From Kluyvera ascorbata ATCC 33433 (GTDB taxonomy: Bacteria > Pseudomonadota > Gammaproteobacteria > Enterobacterales > Enterobacteriaceae): DNA of 64,000 nt. This document shows positions 1 through 9,204 of this stretch, piece after piece. The notes below the pieces were generated by a model. That model made no database searches and was not told the origin of the DNA. It saw only the letters and a program-made list of their open reading frames with translations. Every line of letters begins with the position of its first letter. Positions within the stretch are counted from its first letter, which is position 1. Made by a program: the position numbers and the translations under genes. Where the stretch lies: contig NZ_JMPL01000009.1 of NCBI RefSeq assembly GCF_000735365.1, positions 17,308-81,307 of the forward strand, read 5' to 3'.

Positions 1-1
1 C

Positions 2-232
2 GTGCTGGCCTTCGCCCGTTCGCTTGGCGAGTTTGGCGCGACCATTACCTTCGTTTCTAACATCCCAGGCGAGACGCGCACCATTCCTTCCGCGATGTAT
101 ACCTTGATTCAGACCCCCGGCGGCGAAAGCGCGGCGGCGCGTCTGTGTCTGATTTCTATCGTGCTGGCGCTGATTTCCCTGATGATTTCTGAATGGCTGG
201 CAAGCATTAGCCGCCGTCGGATGGGAGCGTAA
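2..232 (+). CDS. modB: ModB, molybdate ABC transporter permease (3' end only)
   Basis: C-terminal 76 residues of the inner-membrane permease of the ModABC molybdate importer; the gene begins upstream of the window. The reading frame is open from the first bases and contains the permease EAA-type loop ([13 protein letters not shown]), followed by a hydrophobic last membrane segment and a basic tail (SRRRMGA). The TAA stop is two bases before the modC ATG, so the genes are translationally coupled. Identification rests on this loop and on modC following directly, as in E. coli modABC. The partial state is due to the window edge, not to decay. Confidence 0.93.
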   Translation: MLAFARSLGEFGATITFVSNIPGETRTIPSAMYTLIQTPGGESAAARLCLISIVLALISLMISEWLASISRRRMGA

Positions 233-234
233 CC

Positions 235-1293
235 ATGCTGGAGCTAAACTTTAGCCAGACGCTGGGTACGCACTGTCTGCAAATCGATGAATCCCTACCG
301 GCTTCCGGTATTACCGCCGTGTTTGGCGTTTCCGGAGCGGGTAAAACGTCGCTGATTAACGCCATTAGCGGCCTGACTAAACCGCAGCAGGGGCGAATTG
401 TCCTCAACGGTCGCGTATTAAATGATGTGGAGCAGGGCGTGTGTCTGGCGCCGGAAAAACGCCGTGTCGGCTACGTGTTCCAGGATGCGCGTCTGTTTCC
501 GCACTATAAGGTACGCGGGAATCTGCGCTACGGCATGGCAAAAAGTATGGTCGACCAGTTCGATAAGCTGGTGGCGCTGCTCGGGATCGAACCTCTGCTC
601 GACAGACTGCCTGGCAGCCTCTCCGGCGGCGAAAAACAGCGCGTGGCGATTGGCCGCGCGCTGCTAACCGCACCGGAATTGCTGCTGCTTGATGAACCGC
701 TAGCCTCGCTTGATATTCCGCGTAAACGTGAGCTGCTGCCGTATCTGCAGCGTCTGGCGCGGGAAATCCATATTCCCATGCTCTACGTCAGCCACTCGCT
801 GGATGAGATCCTGCATCTGGCTGATAAAGTGCTGGTGCTGGAAGGCGGAAAGGTGAAAGCCTTTGGCAATCTGGAAGAGGTGTGGGGCAGCAGCGTGATG
901 CATCCGTGGTTGCCGCAGGAGCAGCAGAGCAGCATTTTGCGCGTCACGGTGCTGGAACATCATCCGCATTATTCAATGACCGCACTGGCGCTGGGTGACC
1001 AGCATATCTGGGTGAACAAACTTGATAAGCCGCTACAGAGCGCGGTGCGCGTGCGCATTCAGGCCACCGATGTGTCGCTGGTGCTACAACCTTCGTTACA
1101 CACCAGTATTCGTAACGTCCTGCACGCGAAGGTGGTGCAGTGTTATGACGATAACGGGCAGGTGGAAGTGCAGCTGGACGTCAGCGGGCGCACGCTGTGG
1201 GCGCGCATCAGCCCGTGGGCGAGGGATGACCTGGCGGTTAAACCAGGCCAATGGCTCTACGCTCAGGTGAAAAGCGTTTCCATCACTGCCTGA
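235..1293 (+). CDS. modC: ModC, molybdate ABC transporter ATP-binding protein
   Basis: ATPase that powers molybdate import with ModB. The 352-residue length is the usual one. Visible motifs are Walker [10 protein letters not shown] (residues 31-39), ABC signature LSGGEKQR, Walker [13 protein letters not shown] and the switch His in LYVSHSLDE. The last ~65 residues form the C-terminal TOBE (molybdate-binding) domain expected in ModC. The start is the ATG two bases after the modB stop. It converges on ybhA with directly abutting stop codons and no space for a terminator between them. Molybdate uptake fits with the moa genes later in the window. Confidence 0.97.
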   Translation: MLELNFSQTLGTHCLQIDESLPASGITAVFGVSGAGKTSLINAISGLTKPQQGRIVLNGRVLNDVEQGVCLAPEKRRVGYVFQDARLFPHYKVRGNLRYGMAKSMVDQFDKLVALLGIEPLLDRLPGSLSGGEKQRVAIGRALLTAPELLLLDEPLASLDIPRKRELLPYLQRLAREIHIPMLYVSHSLDEILHLADKVLVLEGGKVKAFGNLEEVWGSSVMHPWLPQEQQSSILRVTVLEHHPHYSMTALALGDQHIWVNKLDKPLQSAVRVRIQATDVSLVLQPSLHTSIRNVLHAKVVQCYDDNGQVEVQLDVSGRTLWARISPWARDDLAVKPGQWLYAQVKSVSITA

Positions 1294-2112
1294 TTACAGC
1301 AGGTGGTGGTTAATGTAATCGGCGATGGCATCGGTAGTGTTGTCGCCAATTACCACGTTGGCGCGGGCTTTTACCGCGTCATCGGCATTCCCCATCGCCA
1401 CGCCGGTTCCGGCCGCTTCCAGCATGCTGATGTCATTAAAGTTATCGCCAAATGCGACCACGTCCTGCATCGACCAGCCCTGGGCGGTGATAAACTGCGT
1501 CAGGCGTTTGCCCTTGCTGTTTCCCTGGCGGGCAATATCGACCTGATCGTGCCATGACCATTCGCACTCCAGCTGCAGCGTTTTTTCGACGTGGTCGGCG
1601 AATTCACGCAGTTTTTGGCCGTTTTCATCGGTCAGCGCGAATTTCCAGACGTTCTCGACTTCGTGAGCGGCCTGCGCCAGTGAATCGACCTGGGTGAACG
1701 ACGGACGCTGCGCTTCCGGCAGGCTTTGTGCCCAGTTGCTGGTGCGGATAACGTGTCCGGTTGGGTACTGATACATCATGGTATCGTCGACGAACATCAG
1801 GCCATGTACCTGATGTTCATCCAGCAGGGTAATCAGTTGCTGGGCTTTTTCGACCGGCATTGGATCGGCATCAAGTACTTTTTTATTTTGATAATCATAA
1901 AGATAAGTGCCATTACAACAAATTGCAGGTGTATCTAACGCCAGTGCCTGATAAAAAGGATGAATGGCAACGTGATGTCGACCGGTGACAATCATTAATT
2001 GATAGCCCGCCGCACGGGCACGATTCAGTGCTTCCAGTGAAGAAGGGAGAAGGGTTTTCTTAGGCGTCAGGAGCGTTCCGTCCAGATCCAGGGCAATCAC
2101 ACGTGCAGTCAT
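1294..2112 (-). CDS. ybhA: YbhA, HAD-superfamily (Cof-type) phosphatase
   Basis: Haloacid-dehalogenase phosphatase, in E. coli active on pyridoxal phosphate and sugar phosphates. The start MTARVIALDLDGTLLTP gives 272 residues, the E. coli length; a longer open frame upstream (to 2967) runs antisense through pgl and is not coding. The catalytic DxDGT motif is at residues 9-13. The lysine of motif III and the metal-binding GDNFNDISML motif near the C-terminus are also present, together with a Cof-type cap domain between them. Its TAA abuts the modC TGA. Monocistronic; divergent from pgl across about 130 bp. Confidence 0.95.
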   Translation of the reverse strand: MTARVIALDLDGTLLTPKKTLLPSSLEALNRARAAGYQLMIVTGRHHVAIHPFYQALALDTPAICCNGTYLYDYQNKKVLDADPMPVEKAQQLITLLDEHQVHGLMFVDDTMMYQYPTGHVIRTSNWAQSLPEAQRPSFTQVDSLAQAAHEVENVWKFALTDENGQKLREFADHVEKTLQLECEWSWHDQVDIARQGNSKGKRLTQFITAQGWSMQDVVAFGDNFNDISMLEAAGTGVAMGNADDAVKARANVVIGDNTTDAIADYINHHLL

Positions 2113-2241
2113 AGTGTTGTCTCGAGTTAAAGAGAAAATTCGCTGTGCAGGATGGTACACCGAGATACCTGTACGGCAAAATTGTGTGGACCAGGCAGCG
2201 TGTCGTCGCTGCCAATTCAATGATTTCAGAAAGGAGTAGTC

Positions 2242-3237
2242 ATGAAACAGACCGTTTATACCGCCAGCCCGGAGAGTCAGCAGATCCACGTCTGGACGCT
2301 GAACCATGACGGCAGCCTGACGTTGGTTCAGGTGGTGGATGTTCCAGGTCAGGTACAGCCAATGGTCATCAGCCCTGATAAACGTTTTCTGTACGTCGGC
2401 GTACGCCCTGAATTCCGCGTGCTGGCCTACCGCATTGCGCCGGACGATGGCGCACTGACCTATGAAGCTGAGGCACCGTTGCCGGGTAGCCCTACCCATA
2501 TCTCTACCGACCGCAAAGGCAACTTCATCTTTAGCGCCTCCTATAACCAGGCCAACGTCAGCGTTATTCGTCTGGAAGATGGCCTGCCGCGCGATACCGT
2601 GACGGTTGTGGAAGGGCTGGATGGCTGTCACTCCGCGAATATTTCCCCGGACAACCGCACCCTGTGGGTTCCGGCGTTGAAGCAGGATCGCATCTGCCTG
2701 TTCACCCTGAGTGACGACGGCTTCTTGTCCGCTCAGACCCCGGCGGAAGTGACCACCGTAGAAGGCGCCGGTCCGCGGCACATGGTGTTCCATCCGAACG
2801 AACAGTACGCTTACTGCGTCAACGAACTGAACGGCTCTGTAGACGTCTGGGAGCTTAAAGATCCGTACGGCAAAATCGAATGCGTGCAGACGCTGGATAT
2901 GATGCCTGCTGATTTCACCGATACCCGCTGGGCGGCTGATATTCATATCACTCCAGATGGTCGTCACCTGTACACCTGTGACCGTACTTCCAGCCTGATT
3001 ACCATCTTCAGCGTATCCGAAGATGGCAGCGTGCTGTCACTGGAAGGCTTCCAGCCGACCGAAACGCAGCCGCGTGGCTTCAACGTCGATCACAGCGGGA
3101 AATACCTGATTGCTACCGGACAGAAATCACACCACGTCGCGGTGTATGAGATTGCTGGTGAGCAGGGGTTGCTGCAAGAGAAAGGGCGTTACGCGGTAGG
3201 CCAGGGCCCAATGTGGGTAGTCGTTAACGCACATTAA
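2242..3237 (+). CDS. pgl: 6-phosphogluconolactonase (beta-propeller type)
   Basis: Hydrolyses 6-phosphoglucono-delta-lactone to 6-phosphogluconate in the oxidative pentose phosphate pathway, in the cytoplasm. The 331 residues match the E. coli YbhE/Pgl length. The sequence is a series of WD-like beta-propeller blades (for example [36 protein letters not shown]). A strong ribosome-binding site (AAAGGAG) precedes the ATG by 5 bases. It lies between ybhA and ybhC as in E. coli. A REP element and then a hairpin terminator follow. Confidence 0.97.
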   Translation: MKQTVYTASPESQQIHVWTLNHDGSLTLVQVVDVPGQVQPMVISPDKRFLYVGVRPEFRVLAYRIAPDDGALTYEAEAPLPGSPTHISTDRKGNFIFSASYNQANVSVIRLEDGLPRDTVTVVEGLDGCHSANISPDNRTLWVPALKQDRICLFTLSDDGFLSAQTPAEVTTVEGAGPRHMVFHPNEQYAYCVNELNGSVDVWELKDPYGKIECVQTLDMMPADFTDTRWAADIHITPDGRHLYTCDRTSSLITIFSVSEDGSVLSLEGFQPTETQPRGFNVDHSGKYLIATGQKSHHVAVYEIAGEQGLLQEKGRYAVGQGPMWVVVNAH

Positions 3238-3242
3238 ACGGT

Positions 3243-3271
3243 AACCCGGCCAAGCGAAGCGCCGCCGGGAA
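3243..3271. repeat. REP-like palindromic element
   Basis: Extragenic palindrome with arms ACCCGGC/GCCGGGA around AAGCGAAGCGCC, just after pgl. The same head type recurs near 17400 and 53271. It would protect or fold the pgl mRNA 3' end. Confidence 0.7.
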
Positions 3272-3298
3272 TCGGCTCTGTGCCACATCCAGGCAACA

Positions 3299-3327
3299 AA
3301 AAAGGGCTCATTCAATGAGCCCTTTTT
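3299..3327. terminator. Bidirectional rho-independent terminator between pgl and ybhC
   Basis: Stem AAGGGCTCATT / AATGAGCCCTT with A-run on one side and T-run on the other, so it can serve both pgl (+) and ybhC (-), which converge here. Confidence 0.9.
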
Positions 3328-3333
3328 GCTGGA

Positions 3334-4617
3334 TTACTTCTTAGGTTCAGCCACCACGTGACTTCCCACGCCGCGGTTGTTGTACTCCCACATGCGGTTG
3401 AAGTTACGATCGTTCAGATCGCGTTTCAGTTGACCTTTCTCGTCCTGCGCGCCGGTATTGCCGCTGAACGGACGTTTAGAAACGGCAGCGTCAGCCCACG
3501 GTTTCGCCGAGTTAAAGCCTTCGTTAATCACGCTATCGCGAATTACAACCTGACCGTTGGTGTTGCCATCCACGTCCAGAGAACGGCCCAACTGCGCCAC
3601 GCCGTCACCGGCTGCGGTGAAGGTGCTGTTGGTGGCCAGGAAACCGTAATAGACGTTGGACAGCGTTGCTGGTGCGAACACGTAACCTTCCTGCTGGGTA
3701 CGAGAGTTCACCACGCGGAAGTCGGTTTTATCGAACACCACGGCGCCACGACCGGAAACGATATCCACATCGCCTTCCAGATAGCTGTCGGTGACCAGCG
3801 TGCGGGTCTGGCGGTTGTTCTGCAGGCGGTTATCGACGCCGCTGTTGGTCACGAAGAAGGTGTTCTGACGGCCCAGAATGTTCACTTTGTTAATCTGGGT
3901 TTTATCGCCATCGGTACGCAGGGCCACCGCCTGATGCGTTCCGGCATCCACGCTGTCGCCGAGGTTGTTTTCGATGGTCAGGTTCTGCAATTGCAGACCG
4001 TTGTTTTGCGACCAGACTACCGCGGAGCACATCACGCCCACGGTTGCGGTGCGCTTACTCTGGCAGCTGTCAAACATATACCATGCTGGTTTACCCGGCA
4101 TGTACTTGCCGCCCGGGTTCACCTGACGACGCCAGGTCGTTGGGTCCATCTCGGAGTCGATCGCCAGACCGATTTTTACGTCGATCGCTTTCTCGCCGGT
4201 ACCATAAATGGTCACGCTACCCGGTGCTGCTGGAATGTAGACGGTGCCCTGGTATTCACCTGGCAGAACCGCGATGTACAGACGAGAGCTGCTGTGGCGA
4301 GCAATCGCGGCATCAACTGCAGCCTGAATGGTGGTGTGAGTCACACCCTGAGTGCCAGCAGGACCTACGACGAAGTCTGCTTTGGCCGGAACGGCGATGG
4401 AAGACGGAGACCAGGCGGCAGCGTTAGGGTCAAGAGAAGAGAAATAACGCGCGGCGACAAAGTTCTGCGCTTCATCCGCTGACAGCACCGGGCGAGACGC
4501 CGTACCAGGGGCGGCCTGGTCAGAAGGCTGCTGATCCGCAGGGGTTGAGCTGCAAGCCGTCAGTGTCACGCCAAAAGCCAATGCCAGCGCCAGACGAGAA
4601 ACCGAGAAAGTGTTCAT
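3334..4617 (-). CDS. ybhC: YbhC, outer-membrane lipoprotein of the pectinesterase family (putative acyl-CoA thioesterase)
   Basis: A 427-residue protein, equal to E. coli YbhC. The N-terminus is a lipoprotein signal with lipobox LTAC and the lipidated cysteine at residue 22, followed by a Ser/Pro/Gln-rich linker; Asp is not at +2, so the outer membrane is expected. The rest is a parallel beta-helix of the pectin methylesterase fold (GTQGVTHTTIQAAVDAA, GRGAVVFDKTDF). E. coli YbhC is reported as an acyl-CoA thioesterase rather than a pectinase; the function here is inferred from that. Its upstream side carries the attB-like site. Confidence 0.94.
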   Translation of the reverse strand: MNTFSVSRLALALAFGVTLTACSSTPADQQPSDQAAPGTASRPVLSADEAQNFVAARYFSSLDPNAAAWSPSSIAVPAKADFVVGPAGTQGVTHTTIQAAVDAAIARHSSSRLYIAVLPGEYQGTVYIPAAPGSVTIYGTGEKAIDVKIGLAIDSEMDPTTWRRQVNPGGKYMPGKPAWYMFDSCQSKRTATVGVMCSAVVWSQNNGLQLQNLTIENNLGDSVDAGTHQAVALRTDGDKTQINKVNILGRQNTFFVTNSGVDNRLQNNRQTRTLVTDSYLEGDVDIVSGRGAVVFDKTDFRVVNSRTQQEGYVFAPATLSNVYYGFLATNSTFTAAGDGVAQLGRSLDVDGNTNGQVVIRDSVINEGFNSAKPWADAAVSKRPFSGNTGAQDEKGQLKRDLNDRNFNRMWEYNNRGVGSHVVAEPKK

Positions 4618-4659
4618 GTTGCTCCAGGCTAGTTTAAGTGAATGTGAATCCCGTAAAAG

Positions 4660-4680
4660 CAGCCTTTTTATACTAAGTTG
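4660..4680. other. Lambda attB-like attachment site
   Basis: Twenty-one bases that match the E. coli lambda attB (BOB') at 18 positions as remembered. The 15-base core at 4662-4676 reads GCCTTTTTATACTAA, one mismatch from the lambda core, and the flank AGCGAAACGGGAAG is also conserved. It lies between ybhC and the bio genes, exactly where attB sits in E. coli. No second copy of the core was seen at the far side of the mtl operon. Confidence 0.75.
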
Positions 4681-4826
4681 AGCGAAACGGGAAGATGTGC
4701 TGGCAAAAAAATCACCTGTTTTTTTGCCGACTTACCGTGAAGTACGCAGGAGGGGAAAGCATCTGGCGGAAAAGACCGCCGTGCGAATAGCCTATGCAGA
4801 GGGTTGATGTGCAAAAGGCGGGGCGG

Positions 4827-5489
4827 TCAGAACGCTTTTTTGTGCGACAAACGGGTAATCAAGTCAGTGACGCTCAGTACCAATGCGGAGCGCACCATCT
4901 GCTGATAGCGCTGTTCCTGCATGGTCCGCAGCGCGTCATCCACGACATCTTCCGGCATATGCAGCGTCGGCTGAGGCGGCAGCGCCGTCATGCAGTGCAG
5001 CATACTAATCGGGCCAAGGATTTCATCGTCGGTGAAGCTGTAAACAATATTCTCTTGTTCCAGCTCGTTGTTCAGGGCAACCAGCAGCTCAACGTCTTCG
5101 TATTCGTCGCGGCTAATCACACCGAGGGCGTAAATCAGCTTGAGGCGCACCGACAGGTTAGCCAGCGGGCCGCTGCCTTCGAGCAGTGGCTCAACCGCGT
5201 ATTTCACCGCGTAGTCATCTTTGCGAAAGGCCTGCAGGATCAACAAGTCTACCGCCTCGGCGAGCAAAATGACCGTTGTCTGAATAAACCCGCTGAGCGT
5301 CTGGCGCGCGTTGAGTTTTTCGAGAACCCGATTTTCGGCGGCCTGGTTTTTATAAAGGTCAGATTCGTCCATTGTTGCCATCATGGTGGTTTCATTGACC
5401 GAAGCGCGTGACTTTACGGGAGCCTGCTCCTTCGGATGAGGTCCTTTTATCTCTGGTTGCGCGATCACGCGCAGGCGATTTTGTTTCAT
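4827..5489 (-). CDS. mtlR: MtlR, mannitol operon repressor family protein
   Basis: Regulator that lowers mannitol operon expression. Residues ~45-215 align with E. coli MtlR over highly conserved blocks (FRKDDYAVKYAVEPLL, LSVRLKLIYALGVI, YSFTDDEILGP). It is 220 residues against 195 in E. coli, the excess being an N-terminal extension; methionines at residues 36, 37 and 40 are alternative starts, but AAGGT lies just before the chosen ATG. No classical helix-turn-helix is visible, as is known for this family. Third gene of the mtlA-mtlD-mtlR transcription unit, separated from mtlD by a perfect hairpin. Confidence 0.9.
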   Translation of the reverse strand: MKQNRLRVIAQPEIKGPHPKEQAPVKSRASVNETTMMATMDESDLYKNQAAENRVLEKLNARQTLSGFIQTTVILLAEAVDLLILQAFRKDDYAVKYAVEPLLEGSGPLANLSVRLKLIYALGVISRDEYEDVELLVALNNELEQENIVYSFTDDEILGPISMLHCMTALPPQPTLHMPEDVVDDALRTMQEQRYQQMVRSALVLSVTDLITRLSHKKAF

Positions 5490-5505
5490 CTTACCTTCTT
5501 ATTCC

Positions 5506-5531
5506 GGAGCTGCTGCCAGCGCAGCAGCTCC
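5506..5531. repeat. Perfect intercistronic hairpin between mtlD and mtlR
   Basis: Arms GGAGCTGCTGC (5506-5516) and GCAGCAGCTCC (5521-5531) with a 4-base loop. No T-run follows, so it looks like an mRNA stability or processing element rather than a terminator. Confidence 0.75.
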
Positions 5532-5551
5532 AACCCAATGGGCAACAACAT

Positions 5552-6706
5552 TTATTTCCGTTGCATGGCGTTATACACATTCACAATCTGAGCGACAAGG
5601 GCTGGCTCGTCCTGCAGGCCGCAGACCTGGGTCACAGTGTGGGTGACGCCATTATCACGCAGCCGGTCCACCATTTCTTGCGCCTGCGGGTCATTGCTGC
5701 TGCGATAGCTTAACGCTGCCGCGATGCCCATCACCAGGTTGCTGTAGGGCAGGCCGTACTCCAGCGTGCCGCGCAATGGCTTAATCAGGCGGTCACCTTC
5801 ACTCAGTTTACGCAGCGGCTGACGGCCAACGCGCTCAACATCGTCATGCAGATACGGGTTTTCAAAACGCGTCAGGATTTTTTCGATGTAAGCGGCATGC
5901 TGTACAGGATCAAAGCCATAACGTTTGATCAGCACGTCACCGCTTTCGGTCATTGCGCCTTTTACGACATCGCGAATCGCCGGATCCAGAATGGCATCGC
6001 GAATGGTTTTATGTCCGGCCAGCTGTCCAAGATAAGCGGTAATCGCATGACCCGTATTGAGGGTAAACAGCTTACGCTCGATATAGGCCATCAGGTTGCT
6101 GGTGGATTCCATCCCCGCAATATCGGGAAGCTGACCTTTAAACTGCGTGCTGTCGACAATCCATTCGCTGAAGGTTTCAACGGTGACATCCAACGGATCG
6201 TCGTTCGCCGCGGAGCCCGGCGGCACAATGCGGTCGACGGCAGAATCGACAAAACCGACGTGTTCTTCCACCCAGCCGTGAAGCTCGGTAGGCATCGCCA
6301 GCAGTACGTGCTGCTTGAGTTGGCTGGTGCCGCGCACCATATTTTCACAGGCGATAATGTTCATCGGTTGCTGGTTGCCGTTTTGGTGGCGGGCAATCAG
6401 CCCTTGCGCCAGCGTGCTGGCGATTTTGCTCAAAACCTGCGGGCCAACGGCAGTGGTGATGATGTCCGCCTCGGCGATTTGTCGGATGGCATCCTGGCTG
6501 TTGCTGTGGATGGCGCTCACGCGGTTGACCTGCTCGACGCGGGCGTTTTCGCCCACCACGTTGACCTGATAGTGCTGCTGGTGCGCCAGCTGATCGACCA
6601 GCGGCTGATTAACATCGGCAAAGGTTAACTCCGCCTGTGCGTCGGCCAGCAGTTTGCCAATGAAGCCCCGGCCAATATTCCCTGCACCAAAATGAATCGC
6701 TTTCAT
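5552..6706 (-). CDS. mtlD: MtlD, mannitol-1-phosphate 5-dehydrogenase
   Basis: Oxidises mannitol 1-phosphate to fructose 6-phosphate with NAD+ in the cytoplasm. The 384 residues compare with 382 in E. coli. The N-terminal Rossmann motif [11 protein letters not shown] (residues 8-18) binds NAD. Family blocks [31 protein letters not shown] and the helical domain [16 protein letters not shown] carry the conserved polyol-dehydrogenase residues. It lies 53 bases downstream of mtlA. Identity to E. coli MtlD appears clearly lower than that of the surrounding backbone proteins, consistent with a diverged or separately inherited copy. Confidence 0.96.
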   Translation of the reverse strand: MKAIHFGAGNIGRGFIGKLLADAQAELTFADVNQPLVDQLAHQQHYQVNVVGENARVEQVNRVSAIHSNSQDAIRQIAEADIITTAVGPQVLSKIASTLAQGLIARHQNGNQQPMNIIACENMVRGTSQLKQHVLLAMPTELHGWVEEHVGFVDSAVDRIVPPGSAANDDPLDVTVETFSEWIVDSTQFKGQLPDIAGMESTSNLMAYIERKLFTLNTGHAITAYLGQLAGHKTIRDAILDPAIRDVVKGAMTESGDVLIKRYGFDPVQHAAYIEKILTRFENPYLHDDVERVGRQPLRKLSEGDRLIKPLRGTLEYGLPYSNLVMGIAAALSYRSSNDPQAQEMVDRLRDNGVTHTVTQVCGLQDEPALVAQIVNVYNAMQRK

Positions 6707-6735
6707 AAATCTGACCTCGAGAAAATCTTTCCATG

Positions 6736-6755
6736 TCAGGGGCGTCTGCCCCTGA
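6736..6755. repeat. Perfect intercistronic hairpin between mtlA and mtlD
   Basis: Arms TCAGGGGC and GCCCCTGA around the tetraloop GTCT, just past the mtlA stop. No T-run follows. It probably caps the mtlA mRNA 3' end after processing. Confidence 0.7.
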
Positions 6756-6759
6756 AGCC

Positions 6760-8745
6760 TTATGCTGCTTGCTCGCCTGACAGAATCTGCAGGATTTCCT
6801 GAACGCTGGTGGTCTGCGTCAGACGCTCAATCACGTCTTTATCATCCAGCGCGTTCGCTAAGCGGGCGATAACCTGAACGTGCTCGTTGTTGCGGGCGGC
6901 AATGCCAATAACCAGCCGGGCAATATCGTCCGGCTCATCGCCGAATCGAACGCCTTCTGGGTACTGACAAATGACAATCCCGGTGCGCAGCACGCGGTCT
7001 TTGGCTTCGACGGTACCGTGCGGCACCGCGATGGATTCTCCAAGATAGGTGGTGGTCAGCGCTTCACGCGCCAGCATGGCGTCAACGTAGTCCGGCTCAA
7101 CGTAGCCACCGGAAACCAGCATCTCACCGGCAAAGCGGATGGCCTGAGCCTTATTCTCGGCGGTCAGGTTGAGGAAAATGTTGTCTGCGCTGAGCTTAAA
7201 CAGATTCTCGTCGCGCTCGGTACCGTCGAACGCGTCATCGTTCGCCGCGATAATCGTCTGGTTAATAAGACGGCTGTCGTTGGCGGCGGCAGGCAGTTTA
7301 GCTGCCAGCAGACGAGTGGTCAGGTCGGTATACAGGCCGCTATCCAGGAAGTTGGAGAGCGACATATGCATCGCCTGTGGCGCAAAGCGCATGGCACGTT
7401 CGGTTAAATCCTGATGGGTAATCACCAGGTCAACATCGTCAGGCAGACTGTTGATGGCGCAGTTGGTGACTGAAATATGGGTCAGACCCGCATCTTTAAC
7501 CTTCTTGCGCAGCACGCCTGCGCCCAATGCGCTGGAACCCATGCCCGCATCGCACGCCACGATGATTTTACGCACGTGGTGCAAATCTTTAGAGAGGTCG
7601 AGCGTTTCGCTACGCATCGCAGGTTGTGGCAGCTCACCGGACGATTTCCCGCCGGATTTAGACTGCTGCTTCAGGCTCTGCATGCGGCGGGTGGCTTCGG
7701 CCAGACCGTTACTCTCTTCATCGCCAACGCGAACGCGCTTCAGCAGCATAGAGGCGGTCAGGAAGGAGACCAGCGTTGAGGCCAGAATCGACAGCACCAC
7801 GCCAATAATGGAGGCCTTCGGCGTCATCAGCAGTACGGCAAAGATAGAACCTGGAGAAGCCGGGGAGACCAGACCTGCGTTGAACAGGGTCAGGGTAAAT
7901 ACGCCGGTCATGCCGCCCAGAATCACCGCCAGAAGCAGGCGTGGGTTCATCAGCACGTACGGGAAGTAAATTTCGTGGATGCCACCGAAGAAGTGAATGA
8001 TTGCCGCACCGCCTGCAGACTGTTTGGCGCTACCTTTGCCAAAGAACATGTACGCCAGCAGCACGCCGAGGCCTGGGCCTGGGTTTGCTTCAATCAGGAA
8101 GAAGATAGATTTACCGGTTTCGGTGGCCTGCTGAATACCCAGCGGTGAGAAGATACCGTGGTTAATGGCATTGTTGAGGAACAGGATTTTCGCCGGTTCA
8201 ACAAAGATAGAGGTTAACGGCAGCAGGTTGTTCTGCACCATGACGTTAACGCCCGTTGCCAGTGCTTTAGAGAGCAGCTCAACCATCGGGCCAATGGCCA
8301 GGAAGGCGAGCATCGCCAGCAGCATGCCGATAATACCGGCTGAGAAGTTGTTCACCAGCATCTCAAAGCCGCTTTTGATTTTACCGTCAACCCAGCGGTC
8401 GAAGCGTTTAATTGCCCAGCCGCCCAGCGGGCCGGCAATCATCGCGCCCATAAACATTGGCATATCGGCGCCAACGATAACGCCCATGGTGGTGATGGCA
8501 CCGACCACGCCACCGCGTTCGCCGCCGATAAGGCGACCACCGGTGTAGCCGATTAACAGCGGCAGCAGGTAGGTGATCATCGGGCCAACCAGTTTGGCTA
8601 ACGTCTCGTTAGGGAGCCATCCGGTGGGAATAAATAATGCAGTAATCAAACCCCAGGCAATGAATGCGCCAATATTGGGCATCACCATATTGCTGAGGAA
8701 GCGGCCAAAATTCTGTACCTTGACCTTGATATCTGGTGATAACAT
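6760..8745 (-). CDS. mtlA: MtlA, mannitol-specific PTS enzyme IICBA
   Basis: Inner-membrane permease that imports mannitol and phosphorylates it to mannitol 1-phosphate. The domain order is IIC (residues 1-~340, with GGIHE motif at 254-258), IIB (phosphorylated Cys398 in [10 protein letters not shown]) and IIA (phosphorylated His576 in [14 protein letters not shown]). The total of 661 residues exceeds the 637 of E. coli; the extra lies in the IIC-IIB and IIB-IIA linkers, including a Ser/Lys/Gly-rich stretch around 355-375. The SD GAGGGG lies 7 bases before the ATG. First gene of mtlADR, with CRP-like sites upstream. Confidence 0.97.
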   Translation of the reverse strand: MLSPDIKVKVQNFGRFLSNMVMPNIGAFIAWGLITALFIPTGWLPNETLAKLVGPMITYLLPLLIGYTGGRLIGGERGGVVGAITTMGVIVGADMPMFMGAMIAGPLGGWAIKRFDRWVDGKIKSGFEMLVNNFSAGIIGMLLAMLAFLAIGPMVELLSKALATGVNVMVQNNLLPLTSIFVEPAKILFLNNAINHGIFSPLGIQQATETGKSIFFLIEANPGPGLGVLLAYMFFGKGSAKQSAGGAAIIHFFGGIHEIYFPYVLMNPRLLLAVILGGMTGVFTLTLFNAGLVSPASPGSIFAVLLMTPKASIIGVVLSILASTLVSFLTASMLLKRVRVGDEESNGLAEATRRMQSLKQQSKSGGKSSGELPQPAMRSETLDLSKDLHHVRKIIVACDAGMGSSALGAGVLRKKVKDAGLTHISVTNCAINSLPDDVDLVITHQDLTERAMRFAPQAMHMSLSNFLDSGLYTDLTTRLLAAKLPAAANDSRLINQTIIAANDDAFDGTERDENLFKLSADNIFLNLTAENKAQAIRFAGEMLVSGGYVEPDYVDAMLAREALTTTYLGESIAVPHGTVEAKDRVLRTGIVICQYPEGVRFGDEPDDIARLVIGIAARNNEHVQVIARLANALDDKDVIERLTQTTSVQEILQILSGEQAA

Positions 8746-8885
8746 AAAAACACCCCTCGTGGTGCGCGTCTTAGATGCTGCGCGTCGTCATAGTCGTGAT
8801 GGTTTCGCCAAAAACCATCCAGTCGTTCTGTATGCAAAATCGACTCTATCACGGCGTTTTCGTCTCGCGTACCCCGAGGGGTGTT

Positions 8886-9062
8886 TGTGATCTGGATCAC
8901 CATCTAAACCCTATCAAATGGCTGTTTATAGTGATATTCATCACATAAACAGGCTGTAAGTCGGCAACAAAGCGAAAATCTCACCTTTACCGGACGGTTT
9001 TTTGTGATTTAAATCACTTTTTGCATTGGTCTGTTTGTTTTTGAATTGTGATCAAATTCACA
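8886..9062 (-). promoter_or_regulatory. mtlA control region with four CRP-like sites
   Basis: The 459-bp gap between mtlA and ybhB holds no gene but has four TGTGA-N6-TCACA-type boxes: 8886-8901 (TGTGA/TCACC), 8930-8945 (AGTGA/TCACA), 9003-9018 (TGTGA/TCACT) and 9047-9062 (perfect TGTGA/TCACA). Multiple CRP sites are also known upstream of E. coli mtlA. This predicts strong catabolite control of the mannitol operon. Confidence 0.8.
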
Positions 9063-9153
9063 AGATATATTTACATTCCTCTGACGCTTCCTTGCTTTCC
9101 CTTCACGCTTCGACCTTTACGTTAGAAAATTACAGCGCGGCGCCTCAGGCGCA

Positions 9154-9187
9154 AAAAAGCCCTGCCAGGTTTCCCGAGCAGGGCTTT
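9154..9187 (-). terminator. Rho-independent terminator of ybhB
   Basis: Read on the minus strand: AAAGCCCTGC, loop, GCAGGGCT, then a run of six T. It closes the bioA-ybhB unit. Confidence 0.88.
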
Positions 9188-9204
9188 AACAGAACATTTT
9201 GCGA

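Noticed and set aside
2113-2967. Upstream extension of the ybhA frame to an ATG at 2967
   Set aside because: It runs antisense through pgl and the pgl promoter; the MTARVIALDLDGT start reproduces the known 272-residue protein.
3358-4482. 374-codon plus-strand open frame inside ybhC
   Set aside because: Antisense shadow of ybhC; no SD and no recognisable motif, while the ybhC frame has a lipobox and family sequence.
8746-8885. MtlS-like antisense small RNA in the mtlA leader
   Set aside because: Known in E. coli, but I could not identify a promoter or terminator for it in this sequence.
4660-9187. mtl operon as a site-specific integrated island
   Set aside because: No integrase and no second copy of the attB-like core were seen on the ybhB side, so integration by a lambda-type mechanism is not supported.
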